From the NCBI RefSeq assembly GCF_044466355.1, contig NZ_JBITMQ010000024.1:1-64000 (forward strand): 64,000 nt of DNA. Reading direction: 5' to 3'. This document shows positions 33,241-40,850 of this stretch, piece by piece (position 1 is the stretch's first letter; each line of letters begins with the position of its first letter). The position numbers and the translations under genes are program-made. This DNA is from Actinophytocola sp044466355 (GTDB taxonomy: Bacteria; Actinomycetota; Actinomycetes; Mycobacteriales; Pseudonocardiaceae). Below the pieces are notes generated by a model. That model searched no databases, had not been told where the DNA came from, and saw nothing but the letters and a program-made list of their open reading frames with translations.

Positions 33241-33854
33241 GTACCGAACGGCCCGCCGGGCCGTCGCTGGTCCTGCGGCTCGCACGGCTGGTACGACCCG
33301 GCGGGAACCCGTTGGCGCGTGGCGTCGACCGCGCCGAAGGCACGGCGGTGATCCTGTTCATCCTGTTGGCGCTCGTGCTGGTGCCGGTCCTGCTGACCCT
33401 CGGTTCGGAGACCTACTCGAACCTCGCCGAGCGCGGCGAGCGGCAGGCGGCCACGCGACACGAGACCGTCGCGGTCCTCACCGAGAACGCGCCGGTGGCG
33501 TCTGTCGGCGCCCAGGGCGACGGCGTCCGCATGACGCCGAAGGTGGCCGCCCACTGGCAGCTACCCGACGGAACCTTCCGCACCGGGTTGGTCGACGCCG
33601 AGACCGGCATGAAGGCCGGTGCGGAGGTACCGGTCTGGCTGGACCGATCCGGCAGGGCCGTGGACCCACCGGTTTCCTCGGCGGACGCCGTGGTCGGCGG
33701 TGTGCTGGTCGCGGTGTCCGGCTGGCTCGTCGTCGCGGGACTGTGCGCACTGTTCTGCCGGGGGGTCCACCACGCGTTGGACCGGCGCCGGTACCGGGCC
33801 TGGGAGACCGAATGGGCCCGGGTGGAACCCGAGTGGGACGACCAGCACCGCTAG
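33237..33854 (+). CDS. Rv1733c-like two-helix membrane protein
   Basis: A 205-residue paralogue of the protein at 21535: RPGGNPLARGVDR before helix 1 (about 36-60), WQLPDGTFRTG in the outer region, helix 2 (about 146-170) and the same WARVEPEWDD tail. Function unknown; in M. tuberculosis the family member is DosR-induced. It overlaps DUF1918 by 4 bp. As at 21535, an Acg-type gene follows, here after 111 bp, so a Rv1733c-Acg gene pair occurs twice in the window. Confidence 0.85.
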   Translation: MSTERPAGPSLVLRLARLVRPGGNPLARGVDRAEGTAVILFILLALVLVPVLLTLGSETYSNLAERGERQAATRHETVAVLTENAPVASVGAQGDGVRMTPKVAAHWQLPDGTFRTGLVDAETGMKAGAEVPVWLDRSGRAVDPPVSSADAVVGGVLVAVSGWLVVAGLCALFCRGVHHALDRRRYRAWETEWARVEPEWDDQHR

Positions 33855-33965
33855 GTGGGACCAACTGCCCCGGTGGATAGGGAACGACGACCGCTGCCGT
33901 CACCTGTGTCGACCGGTCACGCTGAGGTTGGTCCGGGAGATTGGACCTTGAGCCAGGAGACAACC

Positions 33966-34940
33966 ATGGACATCGTCAGGACGGTGATCGAGCAGGCGCT
34001 GTGGGCGGCGACCCGTGCGCCATCGGTGCACAACACCCAGCCGTGGCGATTCGTGGTCGCGCCCCCGTACGTGGAGCTGCACCTCGATCGAGACCGGGTG
34101 CTGCCGGTGGTGGATCCCGCCGGGCGGGAGGCGCGCATGTCGTGTGGTGCGGCGCTCTACAACCTGCGGCTCGCGATCGAGGTTGCGGGCCGTGGTGTGG
34201 TGCTCGACCTCCTGCCCGACGAGCACCGTCCGGATCTGCTCGCGGTCCTGCGGGTGAGCGGGGTCCGTGCGGTTGCCCCGAGACAGACGACGCTCATGCG
34301 GGCCGTTCCGCTCCGGAGGACCAACCGCTGGCCGTTCATCGAGAGGCCGGTGCCGTCCGAACACCGCAACGTGCTCTTCCACGCCGCCGAGGAGGAGCGG
34401 GCACACCTGATCGTGCTGGACACGCCGAAGAAGCTGGACACGTTCGCCACGCTGCTGCGTCGCGCGGAACACCTCCAGCAGGAGGACCCGGACTTCCAGC
34501 ACGAGTTGCGTGTGTGGGCGGACCGGGACGTCGACCATGCCGAGGACGGCGTGCCGCGCTCGGCGGGTGGCCCGCGCCCCGCAGGCGGGTCGCTGCTCAC
34601 ACCGAGACAGTTCCACCCCGGCGTCGCCGTGGAGCGACCGTTCGAGCAAGAGCCGCTGGTGGTCATGCTGACCACACACGGCGACACCCACGGTGACCAT
34701 GTGCGTGCCGGGCTCGCCATGCAGCACGTGCTGTTGTCGGCCACCAAGCTCGGCTTGAGCGCGTCCTTTCTCTCCCAGGCGGTGGAAGTACCCGCGGTCC
34801 GCGCCGCGCTGCGCACCCGGCTCGATGTGCGTGGATATCCGCAGGCCGTGTTGCGCGTCGGTTACGGCCACCCGGTCGGCCGCACACCCCGCAGGCCGGT
34901 CAGCGCGGTCACCACTGTCCGCGGGAAGAGTCAGTCATGA
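33966..34940 (+). CDS. Acg-family nitroreductase-fold protein
   Basis: A 324-residue Acg-family protein with PSVHNTQPWRFVV (about 19-31), VDPAGREARMSCGAALYNLR (about 48-67), LRRTNRWPF and a C-terminal RGYPQAVLRVGYG. Most diverged of the five copies. The ATG follows CAGGAGACAACC; the frame is open to 33855, but the earlier part lacks family likeness. A repeat GGTCC-N8-GGACC (33930-33947) lies just upstream but has the wrong half-site order for a DosR box. A USP gene follows after 34 bp. Confidence 0.86.
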   Translation: MDIVRTVIEQALWAATRAPSVHNTQPWRFVVAPPYVELHLDRDRVLPVVDPAGREARMSCGAALYNLRLAIEVAGRGVVLDLLPDEHRPDLLAVLRVSGVRAVAPRQTTLMRAVPLRRTNRWPFIERPVPSEHRNVLFHAAEEERAHLIVLDTPKKLDTFATLLRRAEHLQQEDPDFQHELRVWADRDVDHAEDGVPRSAGGPRPAGGSLLTPRQFHPGVAVERPFEQEPLVVMLTTHGDTHGDHVRAGLAMQHVLLSATKLGLSASFLSQAVEVPAVRAALRTRLDVRGYPQAVLRVGYGHPVGRTPRRPVSAVTTVRGKSQS

Positions 34941-34974
34941 CCACCACGCCTGGCCGACATGTGAGGAGGGCACC

Positions 34975-35895
34975 GTGATCGCGGAAGACCAGCACTTGTC
35001 CGAACACTGCGACCACCCGGTGGTGGTCGGTGTGGACGGATCGGCGTCCGCCCTGCGGGCGGTCCGCTGGGCCGCACGGGAGGCGGCGAGCCGGAGCACG
35101 CCGTTGCGGCTGGTGCACGTGTGCGACCTGACACCTGTGCAACGGCCACACCGGTTCGCGCCGCCACGGGAATACCACGCGGCTGTCCTGGCCCAGGGAA
35201 GGCACTGGCTCAACGAAGCGAGCCGCGCCGCGCGACAGGCGACCTCCAGGCTGTCGGTGATCACGGACCTGCGGGCGGGCTTGGCGGCCGAGGTGCTGGT
35301 CTCCGAGTCGCGGACGGCGCAGCTGTTGGTGCTCGGCTCCCGCGGGCTGGGTGGGTTCCGGGCCATGGTGGTCGGGTCCGTCGCGGCGGCGCTGTCCGCC
35401 CACGGCCACTGCCCGGTCGTGGTCATGCGTTCGTGCGGACATGACAGTGCGCCGCCGGAGGGCGGACCGGTCGTGGTGGGTGCCGACTGCTCCCAGGTGA
35501 GCGATGTCACGCTGGCCTTCGCGTTCGAGTGGGCGGCCGCACACGCTGTTCCGCTGGTGGCCGTGCACACGTGGCTGGACGTGAACATGGCCGGTGCGTG
35601 GACCGCGCTGCCGGACACGGTGGACTGGAACTCGGTCCAGGCCGAGGAGGAGAAGCGGCTAGATGACCGACTTTCCCCGTGGCGGGACAAGTTCCCCACC
35701 GTCGACGTCCGGGCCGTGGTGCGGAGGGACCAGCCCGCCCGCGCATTGCCCGCGCACGCCGACGGCGCGGGCCTGATCGTCGTCGGCTCCCAAGGGCGGG
35801 ACGCGTTCGCCGGCGCGGCAACCAGCTCCGTGAGCCAAACCCTGTTGCACCTCGCCGAATGCCCGGTCGTGGTGGCACGAACGGATCGGACATGA
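34975..35895 (+). CDS. Tandem universal stress protein
   Basis: A 306-residue protein with two USP domains (about 13-155 and 162-304). First: GVDGSASALRAVRWAA and GSRGLGGFRAMVVGSVAA. Second: the Asp-loop is GADCSQ and the glycine motif GSQGRDAFAGAATSSVSQ, both altered, so the second ATP site may be weak. It is a paralogue of the USP at 9452 (same HFAPP-REY and HTWLDVNMAGAW blocks). The start is GTG at 34975 after GAGGAGGG. It overlaps the following USP gene. Confidence 0.9.
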   Translation: MIAEDQHLSEHCDHPVVVGVDGSASALRAVRWAAREAASRSTPLRLVHVCDLTPVQRPHRFAPPREYHAAVLAQGRHWLNEASRAARQATSRLSVITDLRAGLAAEVLVSESRTAQLLVLGSRGLGGFRAMVVGSVAAALSAHGHCPVVVMRSCGHDSAPPEGGPVVVGADCSQVSDVTLAFAFEWAAAHAVPLVAVHTWLDVNMAGAWTALPDTVDWNSVQAEEEKRLDDRLSPWRDKFPTVDVRAVVRRDQPARALPAHADGAGLIVVGSQGRDAFAGAATSSVSQTLLHLAECPVVVARTDRT

Positions 35896-36743
35896 GCAGC
35901 GAGTACCGCCGTGTCCTCGCGGGGGTTTCCAGGACGAACGGGCGTGGTGTCGTTCGCTGGGCGGCCGCGGAGGCGCACGCCCGGCACGCTGAGCTGCGGT
36001 TGGTCACAGCGGTGCCGATGCCGGCCGTGTCGGCGCCGTCCCGCACGAACGAAGTGGATCAGGAGCCCGGCGCCGCCGCGGTGCGGTCGCTTGCCGCGCT
36101 GCTCGACGAGGTGACGGCCGAATGGCCGGATCTGGCCGTTGCCACGGACGTGGTGTCCGGCCCGCCTGCCGCGGTTCTGCGTGGCGCCACCGAGAACGCC
36201 GATCTGCTCGTCGTCGGCGCCGACGCGGCGAGCCCCTTCGTCGAGGCCATCAGCGGGTCGGTGCCGGGCGACCTGCTGACGACATCACGTTGCCCGCTCG
36301 CGGTGGTGCCACGACACGAGTGGACCGAGCTGCCCGCGACCGCTCCAGTGGTCGTGGCACTCGACGAGTCCGCCACCGCCCAGGCCGCGCTCGCCTACGG
36401 GTACGTGGCGGCGGCCAGGAGCGGCAGGCCGTTGACGATGCTGCGGTGCGTCCCCGGCGGGCGCCTCGGAGATGGCGCCGCCCAGTCGCAGGCGCGGCTA
36501 CTGATCGCCTATGGCGAGTTGTACCCGCAGGTGGTGGTGTCGGTCGACATCGTGCCGGACGACCCGCGGCACGCCCTTGTCACGGCTTCCCGACGGGCGG
36601 CACTGCTCGTCCTCGGTTCCCGTGGACGCGGCCGTCTCGCGTCCGGCCTGTTCGGCTCGGTGAGCCGAGACCTTATCCGGCGCAGCGGCTGTCCGGTCGT
36701 GATCGCCCGGACCCAGCCGACCGCTGTAACCCTTTCGCTCTGA
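35892..36743 (+). CDS. Universal stress protein, first domain degenerate
   Basis: A 283-residue two-domain USP. The first domain (about 6-140) has lost the signatures: GVSRTNGRG in place of GVDGS, and GADAASPFVEAISGSV in place of GxRGxGG. The second (about 150-276) has VALDESATAQAAL and a sound GSRGRGRLASGLFGSVS motif. So one ATP site at most is expected, and the first domain may serve in dimer contact. ATGA overlap with the preceding USP shows coupling. Confidence 0.85.
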   Translation: MSSEYRRVLAGVSRTNGRGVVRWAAAEAHARHAELRLVTAVPMPAVSAPSRTNEVDQEPGAAAVRSLAALLDEVTAEWPDLAVATDVVSGPPAAVLRGATENADLLVVGADAASPFVEAISGSVPGDLLTTSRCPLAVVPRHEWTELPATAPVVVALDESATAQAALAYGYVAAARSGRPLTMLRCVPGGRLGDGAAQSQARLLIAYGELYPQVVVSVDIVPDDPRHALVTASRRAALLVLGSRGRGRLASGLFGSVSRDLIRRSGCPVVIARTQPTAVTLSL

Positions 36744-36752
36744 GGAGAAGCC

Positions 36753-37643
36753 ATGGCATCTCGAAACAAACCCATCGTCGTCGGTGTGGACGGTTCGGCC
36801 ACCGCGCTGCTCGCGGTCCGGTGGGCGGCCGAGCGTGCGTGCCTGGACGGGCTTCCGTTGCGCCTCGTGCACGCCTACCACCTCCCGATCGGGTTTCCCA
36901 CCGGGGTGACCGAGGAGGAGTCGATCCTGAACGTCCTGCGCGGCCAGGGCAGGCGCTGGCTGGACGAGGCGCGTGAGGTGGCGACCACGGTCGCGCCCGG
37001 TCTCGACGTGCACGCCGAACTCGCCGCGATGCCGACGACCATCGGGCTCGCACACGAATCGGACAGCGCGTCGTTCCTCGTGCTCGGCAACCGGGGACAC
37101 AACGCGTTCACGGGCATGCTGGTCGGCTCGACGTCCCTCACACTCGCAGGCCATGCCCACAGCCCGGTCGTGCTGGTCCGCAACGGCTCCGACGGGTCGT
37201 CCCGCACCGGGCCGGTGGTGGTCGGTGTGGATGGCACGGAGGCAAGTGAGGAGGCCCTGGCGTTCGCGTTCGCCGAGGCGTCCGCCGCGGGTGCGACGCT
37301 CGTGGCGGTCCACGCGTATGCCGAGTCCGTCTTCGAGGAAGCTCTTGCCGCGAACAACGCGCCGCAGAACTGGACCCTCCAGCGAGAGATGGCCGAAGCG
37401 GCGCTGGCGGAGCGGCTCGCGGGCTGGCAGGAGAAGTACCCGCAGGTGCGTGTCGAACGGGACGTCGTACACGACCGGCCGAACCGGGCGCTGCGCCGCA
37501 GTGCGCAGACCGCGCGACTGCTGGTCGTCGGACGGCGGGGCCACGGCGGCTTCCGTGATCTCGTCCTCGGCTCGACGAGCCAGCACCTGCTGCACCACGC
37601 CGCCTGCCCGGTCGCCGTGGTGCGGACGGAAACGACCGGGTAG
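36753..37643 (+). CDS. Tandem universal stress protein
   Basis: A 296-residue protein with two USP domains (about 5-145 and 151-295): GVDGSATALLAVRWAA and GNRGHNAFTGMLVGSTS in the first, GVDGTEASEEALAFAF and GRRGHGGFRDLVLGSTSQ in the second. The first glycine motif has Asn for the third Gly. Its second half is very like those of 4871 and 39196 (WQEKYP, STSQ-LLHHAACPVAVVRTE). GAGGAGAAGCC precedes the ATG. It is part of the 34975-38240 run. Confidence 0.92.
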   Translation: MASRNKPIVVGVDGSATALLAVRWAAERACLDGLPLRLVHAYHLPIGFPTGVTEEESILNVLRGQGRRWLDEAREVATTVAPGLDVHAELAAMPTTIGLAHESDSASFLVLGNRGHNAFTGMLVGSTSLTLAGHAHSPVVLVRNGSDGSSRTGPVVVGVDGTEASEEALAFAFAEASAAGATLVAVHAYAESVFEEALAANNAPQNWTLQREMAEAALAERLAGWQEKYPQVRVERDVVHDRPNRALRRSAQTARLLVVGRRGHGGFRDLVLGSTSQHLLHHAACPVAVVRTETTG

Positions 37644-37658
37644 CAAGGAGGTTCGGTC

Positions 37659-38240
37659 ATGCGTGCACGAGATGTGATGAGCAGACCGGTGGTCAGCGTC
37701 GACACCGGCGCCACGGTCCTCGAGGCGGTCACCGCCCTCACCGAACACGGCTTCGCGGCAGTGCCGGTGGTGGACGACGGCGACCGGGTCGTGGGGATCT
37801 TCAGTGAGTCCGACGGCCTGCGGGCCGAGCACCGGCGTGCGGCCCCGGTGACCGAGGCGATGACCGCCCTGGTGGAGGTGACCACACCGGACGCCGATGT
37901 CTCGGCCATCGCGGAACGCATGCTCTCCCAGCGACTGCGGTCGATGCCGGTCGTCGAGGAGGGCCTGCTGGTCGGCATGGTCGCACGCCGCGACCTGCTC
38001 CGGACCATGGTCCGCACCGACGACGTGATCACCGCCAACGTGCGTGGGCTGCTCGACAGGTACGCGGGCAGCCGGCGGCACTGGGCGGTCGGGGTGACCG
38101 ACGGGCACGTGACCGTGTCGGGTGAGTTCGCCGACACGGCGGAGCGGTCACTGGTCGGCGCGCTCGTCCGCACGGTGGGTGGCGTCAAGGACGTCACGCT
38201 CAGCGCGAACATGCCGGCGACCATCGGCTGGGAAGACTGA
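37659..38240 (+). CDS. CBS-CBS-BON-like protein
   Basis: A 193-residue protein with CBS1 about 1-58 (RARDVMSRPVVSVDTG, GIFSESDGLRAEH), CBS2 about 64-122 (VTEAMTALVEVTTPD, GMVARRDLLRTMV) and a BON-like tail about 130-185 (WAVGVTDGHVTVSGEF, VGGVKDVTLSANM). It is most like the protein at 4257 and, like it, sits next to a tandem USP. AAGGAGGTTCGGTC precedes the ATG. It ends the five-gene plus-strand run; a hairpin follows. Confidence 0.88.
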   Translation: MRARDVMSRPVVSVDTGATVLEAVTALTEHGFAAVPVVDDGDRVVGIFSESDGLRAEHRRAAPVTEAMTALVEVTTPDADVSAIAERMLSQRLRSMPVVEEGLLVGMVARRDLLRTMVRTDDVITANVRGLLDRYAGSRRHWAVGVTDGHVTVSGEFADTAERSLVGALVRTVGGVKDVTLSANMPATIGWED

Positions 38241-38246
38241 GTGCGA

Positions 38247-38288
38247 GCGTGTTGCCCAAGCCGTGATCGACGGCAAGGGCAACACGCT
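38247..38288. terminator. Bidirectional stem-loop
   Basis: AGCGTGTTGCCC and GGGCAACACGCT form a perfect 12-bp stem, and GCCGT/ACGGC pair inside the loop. It lies between the convergent CBS gene (ends 38240) and USP gene (ends 38292) and has a TTT on the plus-strand side. Confidence 0.8.
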
Positions 38289-38291
38289 TTG

Positions 38292-38735
38292 TCACGCCTG
38301 GTGTCCGTTCGCGGGGACGAGGACGACGGGCACGTCGGCGTGGCGCAGGCACTCGTTCGTGACGCGACCGAACAGGAACTCGGTGGTCCTGCCACGCGGG
38401 TTGTAGCCCAGTACGAGCATCACGGCACCGTGCGCGGCGCGCGCCAGCTCGATACCCGGGGCACCACTGCGTCGCAGTGCCGTGATCCTGGGCGCGGTCG
38501 GTCCCGCCTCGCGCACCGCGGCGACGGTGTCGTGCAGGACGCTGCCGTGCGGTGCCGGCGGCGCCATTCCGTGCGGTGCCGGGGCGTACGACGTGCCCGG
38601 GAGCAGCTGCGCGGGGTAGCGCACCTCGACCGCGACCACCGTGCGGTGCTCGGCCTCGGCACGGGCCACCGCCCAGCGAAGAGCGTTGACGCTGGCCGGG
38701 GAACCGTCCACGCCGACGACGATGCTACCCGTCAT
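38292..38735 (-). CDS. Single-domain universal stress protein
   Basis: A 147-residue USP, the only single-domain copy here. GVDGSPASVNALRWAV opens it; the usual GxxGxGG motif is replaced by GYNPRGRTTEFLFGRVTN, which keeps the final Gly but not the GS/T. A His/Pro/Gly-rich insert lies around residues 45-65. ATP binding is uncertain. GGGAGGTGACCCC precedes the ATG. It follows the zinc-ribbon gene by 4 bp on the minus strand. Confidence 0.85.
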   Translation of the reverse strand: MTGSIVVGVDGSPASVNALRWAVARAEAEHRTVVAVEVRYPAQLLPGTSYAPAPHGMAPPAPHGSVLHDTVAAVREAGPTAPRITALRRSGAPGIELARAAHGAVMLVLGYNPRGRTTEFLFGRVTNECLRHADVPVVLVPANGHQA

Positions 38736-38739
38736 GGGG

Positions 38740-38973
38740 TCACCTCCCTGCTGGCGACGGCACGAAAACCTGCGCCTCGTCCGGCACGACGTGCTGCTCG
38801 TACCGCGCCGTCAGCGGCGTGAGCGCGGGGCGGTACCGGCGGAGGTGATGGTCGCAGAACACCAGTTCGCCGCCGCTCAGCAGAACCGCTCGTGTGGTGG
38901 CCTGGGCCGCGCAGCGGTCACACCGGTCGGTCGCGGTGAACAGAGCGGCCGTGCGCATCTCGGTGGTGCTCAT
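38740..38973 (-). CDS. Small zinc-ribbon-like protein (DUF7455 type)
   Basis: A 77-residue protein with a likely Zn site: RCDRCAAQA (Cys18, Cys21) and VFCDHHLRRY (Cys39, His41, His42), as in the common actinobacterial DUF7455 proteins. Function unknown. GGGAGGCTGCG precedes the ATG. It is divergent from the USP at 39196 with the DosR box at 39056 between them, 83 bp away. Confidence 0.8.
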   Translation of the reverse strand: MSTTEMRTAALFTATDRCDRCAAQATTRAVLLSGGELVFCDHHLRRYRPALTPLTARYEQHVVPDEAQVFVPSPAGR

Positions 38974-39055
38974 CGCAGCCTCCCTCCGGGAATCTCCGAC
39001 AACACTCTCCGGCAGGTGACGGCGGTGGTCACACTGCCGTTGGCCGTCGATGTCC

Positions 39056-39069
39056 GGGACCTTCGTCCT
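39056..39069. promoter_or_regulatory. DosR-type box, one mismatch
   Basis: GGGACCTTCGTCCT differs only at the last base. It lies between the divergent genes at 38973 and 39196. A second palindrome with a 5-base spacer, CGGACCGAACGTCCT, follows at 39092-39106, nearer the plus-strand USP. Confidence 0.6.
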
Positions 39070-39195
39070 CGGTGCCCGCGGGTTCGGACGACGGACCGAA
39101 CGTCCTGGGCGCGCGGGACGTTCGACGGCGGTCGCTCCACCACGTACGGCGCTAGTTTCGTTGACAGGTCAGCGATGTCGAGGGAAGGAGCGAAC

Positions 39196-40050
39196 ATGAT
39201 CGTGGTCGGCGTGGACGGGTCGTCATCGGCGCTGGACGCGGTCCGCTGGGCCGCGCAGGAGGCCGGACGCCGCGAGCTGTCGTTGCGACTGGTGACCTCG
39301 TACCAGTTGACCGCGGGGGTGGCCGGGGTGCTCGACCCCGGGGTTCTCGACCTGTTGCGTGAGCAGGGACGGCGCCGGCTTGCCGAAGCGCGGGACGTGG
39401 CCGCCGAGAAGGGTGTGGCCGCGAGCGTCGCGCTGGAGTCCGCGCCCATCGTGCCGATGCTGGTCAGGGAATCGAGCGCCGCCTCGCTCCTGGTGCTCGG
39501 CACCCGGGGTCTCGGTGGGTTCACGGGGCTGTTGATCGGTTCCACCGCCGTGGCGCTGGCTGGCAGGGCGCACTGCCCGTTGGTCGTCGTCCGGGGGGAC
39601 ACGCCGGCGCACGGCCCGGTGGTCGTCGGCGTGGACGGCATGCCCGACTCCGAGGAAGCCGTCGCCTTCGCGTTCGCCGCGGCCGCGGCGCAGGGTGCCG
39701 ATCTCGTCGCGGTCCACGTCTGGCACGACTCGCCCGCCGACGCTGTGCTGCTGGGCCACTCCGCGCCACCGGACTTGGCGCTGGCGCAGCAACGTGCCTA
39801 CGAGACGCTGGCCGAGCGGTTGGCGGGCTGGCAGGAGAAGTACCCGGAGGTGCACGTCACCCGTGAGGTCGTGCGGGACCACCCGTCCCGGGCGCTGTTG
39901 CGGTACGCCGAGGGGGCGCGGCTCGTGGTGGTCGGCACCCGGGGCCGCGGCGGGTTCCGCGGTCTGGTGCTGGGCTCGACGAGCCAGCACCTCCTGCAGC
40001 ACGCGCCGTGCCCGGTCGCCGTCGTGCGCACGGAGCCGGATCGGGAGTGA
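39196..40050 (+). CDS. Tandem universal stress protein
   Basis: A 284-residue protein with two USP domains (about 1-136 and 142-282). GVDGSSSALDAVRWAA and GTRGLGGFTGLLIGSTA in the first; GVDGMPDSEEAVAFAF and GTRGRGGFRGLVLGSTSQ in the second. Both ATP motifs are intact. It is the closest paralogue of the USP at 4871. GAAGGAGCGAAC fixes the ATG. It begins a plus-strand run with another USP and the P1B-5 ATPase, downstream of two DosR-like palindromes. Confidence 0.92.
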   Translation: MIVVGVDGSSSALDAVRWAAQEAGRRELSLRLVTSYQLTAGVAGVLDPGVLDLLREQGRRRLAEARDVAAEKGVAASVALESAPIVPMLVRESSAASLLVLGTRGLGGFTGLLIGSTAVALAGRAHCPLVVVRGDTPAHGPVVVGVDGMPDSEEAVAFAFAAAAAQGADLVAVHVWHDSPADAVLLGHSAPPDLALAQQRAYETLAERLAGWQEKYPEVHVTREVVRDHPSRALLRYAEGARLVVVGTRGRGGFRGLVLGSTSQHLLQHAPCPVAVVRTEPDRE

Positions 40051-40053
40051 GCT

Positions 40054-40836
40054 GTGCCGGGGCCGGTGGTGGTCGGTGTCGACGGGACGGCGGACGCGTT
40101 GCGTGCCGTCCGGTGGGCGGCCGTGCGTGCGGGCCTGAGTGACGTCGGCCTGCGGCTCGTGCACGCCTCCCAGACATGCGATGGCGTCTCGCGGATCGCA
40201 CGGGACGTCGCGGACGAAACCGTCGGAGGTGTGTCCGTCACAGTGGTGACCGGTGAAGGCTCCGCGGCCGGACTCCTGGTACGTGAGTCCGCGAGTGCGT
40301 CACTCGTGGTGCTGGGCAACCGGGGACACGGCGGCTTTTCCGGCTTGCTGGTCGGCGCCACCGTGGCCACTGTCGCGGCTCGAGGCCGGTGCCCCATGGT
40401 CGTCATGGGCGGGCCTGAAGAGCTCGGGAACGGCCCGGTGGTCGTCGGCGTCGACGGCACTCCGACCTGCGACGCCGCTCTCGGCTTCGCCTTCGCAGAG
40501 GCCTCGCTGCGCTGTACCGGCCTGATCGCCGCGCACGGCATGGTCTCAGCCGTAGAGGAGGACGTCGCGCGCGACCGCGATCGCGTGGCGGAACTGATCG
40601 CCGAGCAGGTCGCTGGCCACCGTTCGAGCTACCCCCACGTCAAGGTCGTTCAGGAAGTCATGGCGGACACGCCGGGCCGGGCGCTGCTCGACCAGGCCGC
40701 GTCGGCCCAGTTGGCGGTCGTCGGCAGTGGGCGGCGGATCGGGTACCGCGGCGCGCTTCTCCGCTCGACGAGCCGGTACCTCCTCCACCATGCGCCGTGC
40801 CCGGTCGCGGTCGTACGCCGGGATCACCCGATCTGA
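40054..40836 (+). CDS. Tandem universal stress protein, shortened
   Basis: A 260-residue two-domain USP, about 30 residues shorter than its neighbours because the variable middle of each domain is reduced. First domain: GVDGTADALRAVRWAA, GNRGHGGFSGLLVGATV. Second: GVDGTPTCDAALGFAF, then GSGRRIGYRGALLRSTSR, in which the GxxG spacing is disturbed. The start is GTG at 40054, 3 bp after the previous stop. It lies 14 bp before the metal ATPase and is likely co-expressed with it. Confidence 0.88.
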   Translation: MPGPVVVGVDGTADALRAVRWAAVRAGLSDVGLRLVHASQTCDGVSRIARDVADETVGGVSVTVVTGEGSAAGLLVRESASASLVVLGNRGHGGFSGLLVGATVATVAARGRCPMVVMGGPEELGNGPVVVGVDGTPTCDAALGFAFAEASLRCTGLIAAHGMVSAVEEDVARDRDRVAELIAEQVAGHRSSYPHVKVVQEVMADTPGRALLDQAASAQLAVVGSGRRIGYRGALLRSTSRYLLHHAPCPVAVVRRDHPI

Positions 40837-40850
40837 CCGGAGGGTCTGCT

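Noticed and set aside
33930..33947. GGTCC-N8-GGACC inverted repeat before the Acg-type gene at 33966
   Set aside because: Half-sites are in the opposite order to a DosR box and the spacer is longer; only one copy was noticed.
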